Shown here piece by piece: positions 28,648-37,128 of a DNA stretch of 64,000 nt (the first letter of the stretch is position 1; every line of letters begins with the position of its first letter). The stretch comes from Salinispora arenicola. GTDB taxonomy: Bacteria; Actinomycetota; Actinomycetes; Mycobacteriales; Micromonosporaceae. The stretch is from contig NZ_VFOL01000001.1 in assembly GCF_006716065.1 (NCBI RefSeq), positions 310,001-374,000 on the forward strand, written 5' to 3'. The position numbers were made by a program, and so were the translations under genes. The notes beneath the pieces are model-generated. The model had not been told where the DNA came from, made no database searches, and saw nothing but the letters and a program-made list of their open reading frames with translations.

Positions 28648-29868
28648 CTAGCGGCTGACCTCGTCCAGACGGCGTCGAAGGAACCCGCGTTCGGCTGCGT
28701 TGTCGGTCAGCTCCAGCGCCTGCCGGTACTCTGCCGCCGCCTCGATGTGCCGGCCCAGCCGCCGCAGCAGGTCAGCCCGAGTCGCCGGCAGGTACCGGTA
28801 ACCGGCGAGCCGGCCGTCGACGTCCAGCGCCTCGATGGTTGCCAGGGCGGCGGTCGGTCCGTCCGCCATAGACACAGCGACCGCCCGGTTCAGGGCCACC
28901 ACCGGTGACGTCCAGACCGTCAGCAGCACGTCGTACAGGCCGACGATCTGGCGCCAGTCGGTGTCTTCGTAGGTGGGTGCCTCGGCGTGCAGCGCCGCGA
29001 TGGCCGCCTGCAGCGCGAAACGGCCGGCCCCGCCGCGCAGCGCGCCCGGGACCAGCGCCGCGCCCTCGGCGATCAATGCCCGGTCCCACCGGCCGCGGTC
29101 TTGCTCGGCGAGGAGAAGCAGCCGCCCGTCGGTAGCCGTTCGGGTCGCCCGGCGGGCGTCGGTGAGCAGCAGCAGGGCCAGCAGCCCGCGTACCTCCCGC
29201 TCATCGGGCATGAGCGTCCGCAGCATCCGGGCCAGGTCGAACACCTTCTCCACCAGGTCCACCCGCACCAGCCGGTCGCCGGCCGGGGCGGTGTGCCCGG
29301 TGGTGTAGAGCAGGTGCACCACGGTCAGTACCGCGTCCAGCCGGTCCGGCAGTTCCTCGGGAGCCGGCGCGCGGTAGGCGATCCGGGCCGCGGCGATCCT
29401 CTTCTTGGCCCGGGTGAGCCGGGCCGCCATCGTCGCCTCGGAGATCAAAAACGCATGAGCAATCTCGGCTGTGGTAAGCCCGCAGACCAGCCGGAGCGTG
29501 AGCGCGACCTGTGCCTCCCGGGTGAGGGCCGGGTGGCAGCAGGTGAAGAGCAGGCGCAGCCGGTCGTCGGTGATGTCCTCCACCGTGGACTCCTCGGGTT
29601 CGACCAGCAGCGGCAGCTTGGCGCGCAGGGTGCGCTCGCGGCGGCGGCCGTCGAGGGCCCGCCGCCGTGCGGTCGTCGTCAGCCAAGCGCCGGGGTTGTC
29701 CGGGACGCCGTCGTGCAGCCAGGCGTCGAGCGCGATCACGTACGCGTCCTGCACGCACTCCTCGGCGAGGTCGAGGTCGCCGGTGACGCGCACCGTCGCG
29801 GCGAGCACGAAAGCCCACTCGCGACGGTGCGTGTCGGCGACAGCTCGCGCGATATCCGTCTTGTTCAG
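28648..29868 (-). CDS. ECF sigma factor, ECF42-like with C-terminal TPR-type domain
   Basis: 406 residues if it starts at CTG 29868. Region 2 (LAEECVQDAYVIALDAW ... NPGAWLTTTARRRALD), region 4 (LTLRLVCGLTTAEIAHAFLISEATMAARLTRAKKRI), then a long helical C-terminal half of the DUF6596/TPR kind that marks ECF42. The DGPF-type gene directly upstream is the hallmark partner. No ATG, GTG or TTG in frame would give a full region 2: GTG 29808 removes 20 residues. CTG 29868 has GGAGG 7 nt upstream and overlaps the DGPF stop as CTGA. ECF42 factors have no dedicated anti-sigma; the C-terminal domain regulates them. Confidence 0.88.
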   Translation of the reverse strand: MNKTDIARAVADTHRREWAFVLAATVRVTGDLDLAEECVQDAYVIALDAWLHDGVPDNPGAWLTTTARRRALDGRRRERTLRAKLPLLVEPEESTVEDITDDRLRLLFTCCHPALTREAQVALTLRLVCGLTTAEIAHAFLISEATMAARLTRAKKRIAAARIAYRAPAPEELPDRLDAVLTVVHLLYTTGHTAPAGDRLVRVDLVEKVFDLARMLRTLMPDEREVRGLLALLLLTDARRATRTATDGRLLLLAEQDRGRWDRALIAEGAALVPGALRGGAGRFALQAAIAALHAEAPTYEDTDWRQIVGLYDVLLTVWTSPVVALNRAVAVSMADGPTAALATIEALDVDGRLAGYRYLPATRADLLRRLGRHIEAAAEYRQALELTDNAAERGFLRRRLDEVSR

Positions 29869-30209
29869 CCGTCTACCTCCATGATCGGGCGGAGTTCCAC
29901 GCCGCCGGTGCCGGCGGGGCAGAGCTTGGCCAACGCGATGGCATGGTCAAGGTCACGGGCCTCGACCACGTAGTAGGCGCCGAGGGCCTCTTTTGTCTCG
30001 ACGAACGGGCCGTCGGTGACCACGTCGCCACGGACCGTCGTGGCGGTGCTGGTCGGCTGGAGCGCCTCCCCACCGAGGATCTTGCCCCCCTGTTCAGGCA
30101 CCTGCTGGGTGAACCGCTCGTGCTCGACCATCGCGGCCTGCCACTGCTCCTCGCTGGCACTCTCCCACACCTGCTCGGACTCGTAGATCAAGATTAGGTA
30201 CTTGGCCAT
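29865..30209 (-). CDS. DGPF-domain (YCII-related) protein
   Basis: 114 residues. MAKYLILIYESEQVWE at the start and VTDGPFVETKEALGAYYVVEA in the middle are the DGPF signature; a ferredoxin-like YCII fold. ATG 30209 has GAGGAGG upstream. It is the upstream gene of an ECF42 pair and is usually the main target of the sigma factor; biochemical role unknown. Confidence 0.92.
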   Translation of the reverse strand: MAKYLILIYESEQVWESASEEQWQAAMVEHERFTQQVPEQGGKILGGEALQPTSTATTVRGDVVTDGPFVETKEALGAYYVVEARDLDHAIALAKLCPAGTGGVELRPIMEVDG

Positions 30210-30337
30210 GAAATCCTCCTCCAGCTGCCGATTCTGGTCCGACAACCTTCCGACGAATGGCAGGACGCGGATTTCGACAGCGGCCCGGATCCTCGTGGTC
30301 AAGCGGCTGTGCGACCTCGCCCAGACACCCGAGGTAG

Positions 30338-30550
30338 GTGGTCCGGGCGAGCGGTCTGGGGTTCGAGGGCTACGTCGTGTGTCGACGATTTGCCGGGGTT
30401 GCCCTGTTCGGCAGGACGACCTTCACCGGCGTCGCCCGATTCGACAGGATGATGTTCGCCGGCGCTGCCTGGTTCGACAAGGCGTCGTTCACGGATGTCG
30501 CCTGGTTTGCCGAGGCAACGTTCACAGGAGAGCAATATTCACTGAAGTAA
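30338..30550 (+). pseudogene. Pentapeptide-repeat fragment
   Basis: The 70-residue frame repeats the pattern FxGxAxFxxxxFxGxAxF (FAGVALFGRTTFTGVARF and so on), typical of the Phe-rich pentapeptide-repeat helix. No upstream membrane part or ribosome site is seen, so this is most likely the tail of a lost gene. A short real gene is not excluded. Confidence 0.6.
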
Positions 30551-30723
30551 CGCTTAACGGAGAAAAGGATGCCGGCCCCAGAGTTGACGCCTAAGCCGCT
30601 AAGTGCGACCGCCAGTTCGTTCGGGCGAGGCGGACCCTTACCGAGGCTCTGAGTCGGCCGAACCATGAGAGGCAGTTCGGCTGGGCAGATTCATGGCGCG
30701 GGTTGGAGCTGAACGAGAATCAT

Positions 30724-30927
30724 TCAGTTGTCACCATCCTCGCGGTACGCCGCCCGGACCCGGTATACGCCCGGGCGCAGATCGACGACAAGGTGGCTAT
30801 CGGGCTCCACATCCGCTCCGGGCCAGGCCGAATCGAACATCACGACTGGCCCGTCCACCACCCAACGGACATCCTCATCGGCGTCCCACTCCACACCACC
30901 ACGTACCGCCCGGTGCGCAGCGCTCAC
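30724..30927 (-). CDS. Small unknown ORF or gene fragment
   Basis: 67 codons with strongly coding-like third-position GC, ending [23 protein letters not shown]. The (L/V)PPGxYRVR-like ending recalls immunity-type or beta-sandwich proteins, but I do not recognise the family. No clear ribosome site. It opposes the frame upstream of the sigma gene. Could be the last third of a lost gene. Confidence 0.35.
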   Translation of the reverse strand: MSAAHRAVRGGVEWDADEDVRWVVDGPVVMFDSAWPGADVEPDSHLVVDLRPGVYRVRAAYREDGDN

Positions 30928-30966
30928 CAGATCGTTGACTATTCATGGCGCGTGCTCGGTGGGGCG

Positions 30967-31962
30967 ATGTGCGACGATCGGTCCGTGGTTGCCAGTATCG
31001 ACTCTGCCTTGCTGTCGGCGGCGCAAGCCGGGGATTCGGACGCGTTCGCCGCTGTGGTCGACCCGTTCCAAGGGGAGTTGCACGCATACTGCTATCGGAT
31101 GCTGGGTTCCGTCCATGACGCCGATGACGCCGTTCAGGAGACGCTGGTCCGGGCCTGGCGGGCGTTTGACCGATTTGAGCCTCGTGGATCAATGCGGGCT
31201 TGGCTGTACCGGATCGCCACCAACCGGTGCCTGTCGATTCTCAACGGGCGAGGCCGCCGGGAACTGCCGGCCGATCTCGAGCGCATCGCGGGAGGCGACA
31301 CCAAGATCTCCTGGCTGGAGCCCTACACGGACGAGCGGCTGGGCCCGGAGCAACGCACTGTCGCGAGGGAGAGCATCGAGCTGTCGTTCGTTGCCGCGGT
31401 GCAGCGATTGACCGGTAGGCAGCGTGCGGTGCTCCTGTTGCGGGAGGTGCTGGGCTTCACCGCCCGCGAGGTGGCTGACCAACTCGATACCACCGTGGCC
31501 GCCGTCAACAGCGCGCTGCAGCGCGCCCGCGCAGTTCTCGATCCGGGACTGCCCACCGCGACCCAGCAGGCGACGATGCGCCAGATGGGTGACACCGCGG
31601 TTCGGGACCTGGCCCGACGGTACGCACAGGCGTGGGAGGCGGCCGATGTCGACACCATCGTTTCGATGCTGGTCGAGGACGCCCGCTACTCTATGCCGCC
31701 GGTGCCGACCTGGTTCACCGGCCGGAAGGCCATCTGCGACTTTCTGCTCAGCGGCCCGTTGACGTGTGGTTGGCGGTTCGTGGCGACCGAGGCGAACAGT
31801 CAGCTTGCGTTCGGCACGTATCGCTGGGACAGCGACCACGCCGCCTACCGTCCCTGCGGGCTGGACGTCCTGACACTGCGTCGAGACGGCATCGCGGAGG
31901 TCGTGTCCTTCCTCGAAGCCGACTTCGCCGCGCACGGCCTGCCACCCAGCCTGCCGAACTGA
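30967..31962 (+). CDS. ECF sigma factor with fused SnoaL-like domain (SigJ/TIGR02960 type)
   Basis: 331 residues. Region 2 ([28 protein letters not shown] ... [14 protein letters not shown]), region 4 ([26 protein letters not shown] ... NSALQRAR), then an NTF2/SnoaL domain ([31 protein letters not shown]). In this sigma group the SnoaL part controls activity in place of an anti-sigma. ATG 30967 is the best start; the frame is open 88 codons further upstream but that part is not sigma-like. The following double-SnoaL gene is the likely partner or target. Confidence 0.87.
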   Translation: MCDDRSVVASIDSALLSAAQAGDSDAFAAVVDPFQGELHAYCYRMLGSVHDADDAVQETLVRAWRAFDRFEPRGSMRAWLYRIATNRCLSILNGRGRRELPADLERIAGGDTKISWLEPYTDERLGPEQRTVARESIELSFVAAVQRLTGRQRAVLLLREVLGFTAREVADQLDTTVAAVNSALQRARAVLDPGLPTATQQATMRQMGDTAVRDLARRYAQAWEAADVDTIVSMLVEDARYSMPPVPTWFTGRKAICDFLLSGPLTCGWRFVATEANSQLAFGTYRWDSDHAAYRPCGLDVLTLRRDGIAEVVSFLEADFAAHGLPPSLPN

Positions 31963-32034
31963 TATCGCACATCATCACCTGATCACGATGGATCCGCTGC
32001 CTCCGCCGGGTTGTACCCGTGAAAGGAGGCACAC

Positions 32035-32883
32035 ATGGTTGTGCAGCAGTACCGAGACGACGAAAGACTCATCACCGAACTGATCGAGCGGTGGGCAGCC
32101 GCGATCCGAGCACAGGACCTGCAGGGCGTGCTGACAGACCACACCGAAGACATCGTCATGTTCGACGTGCCGCCACCGCAGGACGGAGTTCGAGGGATCC
32201 AGGCCTACCGCGACAGCTGGCCACCGTTCTTCAGGTGGATCGCCGACGGTGCCGTCTTCGACATCGATTCCCTGGTGGTGACCGCTGGGACGGACGTGGC
32301 TTTCGCTCACATGCTTCTGCGGTGCGGCACACCGGACGACCTCGCCCGTCGTCCCGACCACCGGCTCCGGATTACCCTCGGGCTCCGCAAGGACGCCGGG
32401 CGCTGGACCGTCAGCCATGAGCACCACTCGTTCCCGTTGGCGCAGGGCTCCGACAGCAGGGCCACAGAGCAGGAAGTCAGGTCTTTGCATCAACACTGGT
32501 TCACGAGCACATCAGCGAGGGACCTCGACGGGCTGATGATCGGCATCGCCGACGACGTGGTCTCCTACGAGCACATCGCACCACTGCAATACAGCGGCCT
32601 GTCGCAGGTCCGGCAGATATGCGAGGACGGCCTCGACACCGGAGTCGGTGAGGTGACCTGGCAGATCCCCGACCTCACCGTCCTCGCCGAGGGCGGCCTC
32701 GCCGTCGCGTGGGGCCTCAACCGGATACGGTTCGACGGCCCGGACGGACAGCCGACGGAAACGTGGTCGCGCGGAACACGAGTGTTCCGCCGTACCGGCG
32801 AGACATGGACGATGGTACATCAACACCTGTCGTACCCCTGCGACCCACAGACCGGCGCCGCACGCGCCGATCTGAGGCCATGA
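32035..32883 (+). CDS. Tandem SnoaL-like (NTF2-fold) protein
   Basis: 282 residues in two SnoaL-like halves. Half one begins ITELIERWAAAIRAQDLQGVLTDHTEDIVMFD; half two begins VRSLHQHWFTSTSARDLDGLMIGIADDVVSYEH and ends TWTMVHQHLSYP. Each half is about 130 residues, so the gene is an internal duplication. AGGAGG precedes ATG 32035. Follows the SnoaL-bearing sigma factor by 72 nt and ends at a strong terminator, so the two probably form an operon. Ligand or reaction unknown. Confidence 0.82.
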   Translation: MVVQQYRDDERLITELIERWAAAIRAQDLQGVLTDHTEDIVMFDVPPPQDGVRGIQAYRDSWPPFFRWIADGAVFDIDSLVVTAGTDVAFAHMLLRCGTPDDLARRPDHRLRITLGLRKDAGRWTVSHEHHSFPLAQGSDSRATEQEVRSLHQHWFTSTSARDLDGLMIGIADDVVSYEHIAPLQYSGLSQVRQICEDGLDTGVGEVTWQIPDLTVLAEGGLAVAWGLNRIRFDGPDGQPTETWSRGTRVFRRTGETWTMVHQHLSYPCDPQTGAARADLRP

Positions 32884-32887
32884 CCAC

Positions 32888-32913
32888 GGCGCGGGGCCAC
32901 AAGGCCCCGCGCC
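32888..32913 (+). terminator. Terminator after the SnoaL gene
   Basis: Perfect 11-bp GC stem (32888-32898 with 32903-32913) with loop ACAA, 5 nt past the stop. Confidence 0.85.
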
Positions 32914-32917
32914 ACAC

Positions 32918-33400
32918 CAATACACTCATCTCGGCTAGATGGGAGCCGCCGTCGCCGCGCAGCTACAACGTCACGAAATCACCGTACTCTGGCGCCCCGC
33001 AGGGCGCAGCGACACCACCACCCACCGTGCCACCGCCGCCGGGCTGACCGCAACCACCGACCTGACCGAACCCCTCGAGCGCTCCCACATCGTGCTGTCC
33101 ATCTACCCACCCGCCGCAGCCGAGGACATCGCCACCACCGTCGCCGCACAGGCATACGTAGGGATCTACGTCGACGCCAACGCCATCAGCCCAAGCCGCA
33201 TGCGCCACATCGCCACGACGCTGACCGCAACCGGCACCACAGTCATCGACGCCGCGACCATCGGCCCTCCACCCATCAACGGGGCTGCCACACGGATCTA
33301 CCTCGCCGGCGATCACACCGACACCACCGCCGCGCTGTTCGCCGACACCACCATCACCCCTGTTGTCCTCAACGAGCCAGTCGGAGCGGCCAGCGCCCTG
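32918..33400 (+). pseudogene. NAD-binding 6-phosphogluconate-dehydrogenase-like remnant
   Basis: Reads THLG-stop-MGAAVAAQL, i.e. the GLGxMG nucleotide loop with its Glu codon turned into TAG at 32936. Then HIVLSIYPPAAAEDIATTV, YVDANAISPSRM and VIDAATIGPPPINGAATRIYLAG follow, the Rossmann half of a 6PGDH / beta-hydroxyacid dehydrogenase-like imine reductase. The C-terminal helical domain is replaced by unrelated methyltransferase sequence at about 33405. Confidence 0.75.
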
Positions 33401-33414
33401 AATGGCCTACGCCA

Positions 33415-33890
33415 CGTCTACCAACACCAGCTGGACGCAGACGACCTGCCCGGCGAACCCGCCAACGTCGACGTCGTCGTCGCCCGGTGGCCGGCCCGCC
33501 TGCGCGGCCCGCAAGCCCTGGTCACGCGGATGGTGCGACGGCTGCGCCCAGGGGATGGTTCGTCATCGCCGACGTCACCGACACCCCTACAGCGCATCCA
33601 CCGCGCCACCGACGAGCCAGGCATGCTCGACACGTCCGGGATGCTGATCGACACCGTCACACGACAGATCCACGACACCGTCACAGGCTGCGGCAGCTGG
33701 ACCGCCGCCCCCGAAACGCTGCTGCTACACAACGGCATGGCCGGGTACTGCGCCCACACCTCCGTCGAAACCTGGAGCGGCGGCAACCCGGCAATCACCG
33801 AGTTGCTGCACAAGGACCCGGAGCACTACCGCCCGCAGTTCGGTGACATCCCGCCTGATCTGGACTACGTCTGGCCGCGCTCCGATCGTT
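33415..33890 (+). pseudogene. SAM methyltransferase fragment, frameshifted
   Basis: VDVVVARWPARLRGPQALVTRMVRRLRPG is a class I methyltransferase segment (motifs II to III). Its continuation GWFVIADVTDTP lies in another frame at about 33555. The rest returns to the first frame without recognisable motifs. The SAM-binding motif I is missing. Confidence 0.65.
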
Positions 33891-34207
33891 CCACGGCCGA
33901 GGAAGACGGTTCATGGCCCAGGGGGACGGGAGGGGACGGGGACGGGGGAACGAGGGTCTGTCAGACGAACGTTTTACAGTCCCCAGGACCCGAACCGCCC
34001 CTGACGCGTCGGCAGCGACGGACCCTTGCCCGTGCGCCTCGCGCGTGTCGCGTCGTCGCGCCGGGTCGGCCAGCGTTGGCCGATGCTGTCTCGGGTACCC
34101 ATGGCGCTCCCCGCCCACGGTCGATGGCGCGACGGGAGATCGTGGCGTCCCGCTGCTCCCGATGGGCTAGCAAACGGCTGATCGACCGATCAAGGGAGAG
34201 ACGCTAG
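33891..34207. other. Non-coding stretch
   Basis: Nothing recognisable apart from GGGAGAG just before the IS256 start codon at 34208. Confidence 0.45.
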
Positions 34208-34345
34208 ATGACGACCGAGGCGACCGTGGGACAGCCGGCCGTGGAGCCGGTGGCTGCGGTCACGGACGAGCAGTTGATCGCGAAGGGGCCGACCAACAAC
34301 ACCTCGCTCAGTGCGGGTGGTGTGTTGGTCGGTGTCGGCGGCTGA
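34208..34345 (+). pseudogene. IS256-type transposase 5' remnant
   Basis: Begins ATG with a good ribosome site and reads MTTEATVGQPAVEPVAAVTD then EQLIA, the start of actinobacterial IS256-family transposases. From about 34286 it runs into the end of the RCC1 gene on the opposite strand and stops at 34345. It marks an insertion or deletion breakpoint. Confidence 0.6.
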
Positions 34346-35324
34346 GGTGGACCAGGGCGGCGCCGGTGGGGATGAGCAGGGTGGCGGTGCCGATGGTGGT
34401 GGGCAGGTTGGGTCCGGTGATGGGGAGGTCAGGGTCGTCGGGTGCGGTGATGCTGATGGTGATGGATTCGGACTGGCCGCTGGGGCAGGTGTTGGTGCTG
34501 GTGTAGTGGGCGGTGAGGGTGTGGGTGCCGGGTGGGAGTCGGGTGGTGTGGGTGGCGGTGTTGTTGCTGTCCAGGGGCACGGTGGCGAGGTCGGTGTTGT
34601 TGTTGCGGAAGGTGATGGCTCCGGTGGGGGTGTCGATGGTGCAGGTGACGGTGGCGGTGAGGGTGACGTCCTGATTCGGTTTCGGGTCCGGTGGGGACAC
34701 CTGCAGGGTTGTGGTTGATGTCGGCGGGACGATAGCCAGACTGTGGAAGCGGCCGGCGGCGACGGCGGTACCGGACGGCACGTCCACCACAACAGGAGTG
34801 CTACTGTCGGTGGTGGTCTCATCACCCAACTGACCAGCAGCGTTGAAGCCCCAGGCCAGCACGGTGCCGGCGGAGGCTAACGCCAGACCATGGAAGCCGC
34901 CGGCGGCGACGGCGGTGATCGTGGTACCGGACGGCACGTCCACCACAACAGGGATGCTGCTGTTGGTAGTGGTCCCATCACCCAACTGGCCCAGGTCGTT
35001 GAGGCCCCAGGCCAGCACGGTGCCGGCGGAGGTCAACGCCAGACTGTAGCTGCGGCCGGCGGCGACGGCGGTGATCGTGGTGCCGGCCGGCATATCCACG
35101 GCAACAGGAGTGCTGCTGCTGGCGGTGGTCCCATCACCCAACTGGCCGGAATCGTTGAAGCCCCAGGCCAGGCCGGCACCAGGAGGGCCCGCTGCCGCCG
35201 ACGGCGCGCTCTGCGCGAGCACGCGCCCCGCGCCGACCGAGGCTATGCCCAGCACGATCGCCAACATCAGCAACACCGCGAACAGCCCCCGCAGACCCGC
35301 GGGCCGGACCCAGCTTCTTCCCAC
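34308..35324 (-). CDS. Surface RCC1-repeat protein with LPITG sortase signal (paralog 2)
   Basis: 338 residues, paralog of 24163-25812. It has the same signal peptide (RSWVRPAGLRGLFAVLLMLA) but only three full RCC1 blades plus a short fourth, then an Ig-like domain with NCPSGQSE-like ending and a true LPITG motif, membrane helix and RRH tail. Three to four blades cannot close a seven-bladed propeller, so it may oligomerise or be a shrunken copy. GTG 35324 aligns with the paralog start. About 20 nt upstream are conserved between the paralogs. Confidence 0.85.
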   Translation of the reverse strand: MGRSWVRPAGLRGLFAVLLMLAIVLGIASVGAGRVLAQSAPSAAAGPPGAGLAWGFNDSGQLGDGTTASSSTPVAVDMPAGTTITAVAAGRSYSLALTSAGTVLAWGLNDLGQLGDGTTTNSSIPVVVDVPSGTTITAVAAGGFHGLALASAGTVLAWGFNAAGQLGDETTTDSSTPVVVDVPSGTAVAAGRFHSLAIVPPTSTTTLQVSPPDPKPNQDVTLTATVTCTIDTPTGAITFRNNNTDLATVPLDSNNTATHTTRLPPGTHTLTAHYTSTNTCPSGQSESITISITAPDDPDLPITGPNLPTTIGTATLLIPTGAALVHLSRRHRPTHHPH

Positions 35325-35645
35325 GTCCGCAACCTTGCCGGTCCAGAAACTCGCCGCTTGCCCCTACCCCTACCAACTCGCCGAAAGCTCGCCCGTCGCA
35401 AGGTATAAGCGAACAAAGTAGGCTCAGGTGACGAAGGACCCGAGATGCGGCTGTTGGCCGGCACCCGAATCGAGTGCTGGGGAAACGGACCGGAGATAAT
35501 CTCGGCACCGCGCCCCAGTCCGACTCATCGGGATCTGCGGCAGGCCGGGCGCGGCGAGCAGAGGCCCACTCACCGCCATGGGATCGACGACGGGTCCTGT
35601 GCTACCGTGGGCGAGTTGCAGTTTTGATTTCCGTAGACGTTTTTC
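35325..35645. other. Non-coding stretch upstream of the cold-shock gene
   Basis: No gene supported. A TACCGT-like -10 at about 35603-35608 may belong to the cold-shock promoter; the -35 is unclear. Confidence 0.4.
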
Positions 35646-35682
35646 GGCGCCTGATGGGGCATCTGAAACCTATCCAGGCGCC
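35646..35682 (+). promoter_or_regulatory. Hairpin in the cold-shock mRNA leader
   Basis: GGCGCCTG (35646-35653) pairs with CAGGCGCC (35675-35682) around a 21-nt loop, followed by a T-rich run (TTTCGTTTCG). Long structured leaders are typical of csp genes and can act as attenuators or thermosensors. Confidence 0.55.
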
Positions 35683-35775
35683 TTTCGTTTCGTGTCGTTT
35701 CGACGCAGGTAATCAACGCGGCGGCGGAAGGGGACCCGCACAGTGCGGACTCTGACAGCCTGCGAAGGAGCAGAC

Positions 35776-35979
35776 ATGACTACAGGTACCGTCAAGTGGT
35801 TCAACGCCGACAAGGGCTTCGGCTTCATCAGCCCGGACGGCGGCGGCGCCGACGTCTTCGCCCACTTCTCCGCGATCTCGGCGAGCGGCTTCCGCAGCCT
35901 CGACGAGAATCAGAAGGTGGAATTCGACATCACCCAGGGCCAGAAGGGCCCGCAGGCGGAGAACATCCGCCCACTTTGA
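35776..35979 (+). CDS. Cold-shock domain protein (CspA family)
   Basis: 67 residues, family-typical. RNP1 KGFGFISPD and RNP2 DVFAHFSAI are intact, starting [20 protein letters not shown] precedes ATG 35776; an 11-codon in-frame extension upstream is not used. Binds single-stranded RNA/DNA as a chaperone in the cytosol. Long structured leader and a strong terminator make it a single-gene unit. Confidence 0.96.
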   Translation: MTTGTVKWFNADKGFGFISPDGGGADVFAHFSAISASGFRSLDENQKVEFDITQGQKGPQAENIRPL

Positions 35980-35995
35980 TCCACATCCCGTAGGC

Positions 35996-36023
35996 GGCGG
36001 CCCGACTGATTCAGCGGGCCGCC
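35996..36023 (+). terminator. Terminator of the cold-shock gene
   Basis: 9-bp stem GGCGGCCCG / CGGGCCGCC (35996-36004 with 36015-36023), 16 nt past the stop. Confidence 0.8.
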
Positions 36024-36140
36024 GTTCCGCGTCCCATGCGCATAGGGGTGCCGGCAACGAACGTGCCACCAGTCGCCAAGCAGTCGATCTTCCATGTGGG
36101 TGGTGCGCGACGGGTGGCGGGGCAGCCAGGATGACCGCTC

Positions 36141-36571
36141 GTGAGCCGATCCCCGCTGGACCTTGATGACCTCGTCGAGCACTGGACGTTACTGCCGGAC
36201 GAGGTGGACCTCGTCGTGCGTCGGCATGGCGCGACGCGGCTGCTGTTCGCGGCGTGGCTGAAGTTCACCCGGCATGGCCGGTTCCCGCGCGGCCGCAGCG
36301 AGCTGCACGACGACGCGGTGGTGTTCCTGGCCCGGCAGTTGAAGGTGTCGGCCGGCGTCATCGGCTTGGTGGAGTGGGACGGCCCGGCGGAGCGGCATCG
36401 AGCGGATGGTGGGCTCGGCACTACGCCAAGCGGAGAAGGAGTTGTGCGCCTGCGTACACGCCCGGCTGCCCGGTCGAGGTGGTCGCCCGGTTGAAGGAGC
36501 TGGCCGGCGCCGACGATGACGGGCCGTCGCTGTTGGCGACGATCAAGGCGGTGCCCGGCTGCGGCCTGCTG
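36141..36571 (+). pseudogene. Tn3 family transposase N-terminal remnant (DUF4158)
   Basis: SRSPLDLDDLVEHWTLLPDE, GATRLLFAAWLKFTRHGRFPRG and HDDAVVFLARQLKV are the DUF4158 start of Tn3 transposases. After about 36400 the frame shifts; VEVVARLKELAGADDDGPSLL in a second frame is a later piece of the same protein. The DDE part is missing. Confidence 0.8.
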
Positions 36572-36654
36572 ATGCCCACTCCACGCGCCGGCGTCCTCGT
36601 CGGCTACGGCCGCGTCTCTACCCGAGAACAAACCTCACCCGCACAAATCCGCCC
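36572..36654 (+). pseudogene. Serine resolvase N-terminal remnant
   Basis: LVGYGRVSTREQ is the nucleophile strand of TnpR-type serine recombinases, with the catalytic Ser in RVST. Homology ends within 20 residues, where IS256 sequence starts on the opposite strand. Probably the resolvase of the same Tn3 element. Confidence 0.7.
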
Positions 36655-36972
36655 TCACCACAGCCGGCCGGGCCGGTGCTGTCGGTCCAGCACCGTCCTC
36701 GACCGGGTCCCGTTAGGGATGTTGCCCGAGCCGGCGCCGTCGGGTTCGTGTTCGGCACAGCCGAGGCGATCGGTCATCTCCTCGTTCAGCGCGGCCTCCA
36801 GGACCGTCTTGGTCAACTGCTTGAGCAGCCCGGCCGGGCCAGTCAGGGACAGCCCTTGATCCTTGGCGGCCCGGACCAGCTCAGCGGCAGCCTTCGCCTC
36901 CGCCGACAGGTCGGGCCGCTTCTTGCCTGCGGTCCGGTCGTTCAGTGTCGCCAGGGAACTGGGACGCTTCAT
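36655..36972 (-). pseudogene. IS256 family transposase N-terminal remnant
   Basis: ATG 36972 follows GGAGGG. LSLTGPAGLLKQLTKTVLEA, ALNEEMTDRLG and GSGNIPNGTRSRTVL are the conserved N terminus of IS256-type transposases. The frame leaves homology at about 36688, and the DDE domain is missing. Confidence 0.85.
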
Positions 36973-37128
36973 GGGGACCCTCCACGCCCGGACAGGCATC
37001 TGCCGGCAGCTACGTCATCGCACCGCCCTAATATTTAACTATTAACTATTTATGCCCAGAATATCCGTTCCGCGCTGGCCGCACAAAGCGTACGGAGGTC
37101 TCAGAACAAGGAAGACATTTTCGTATAA

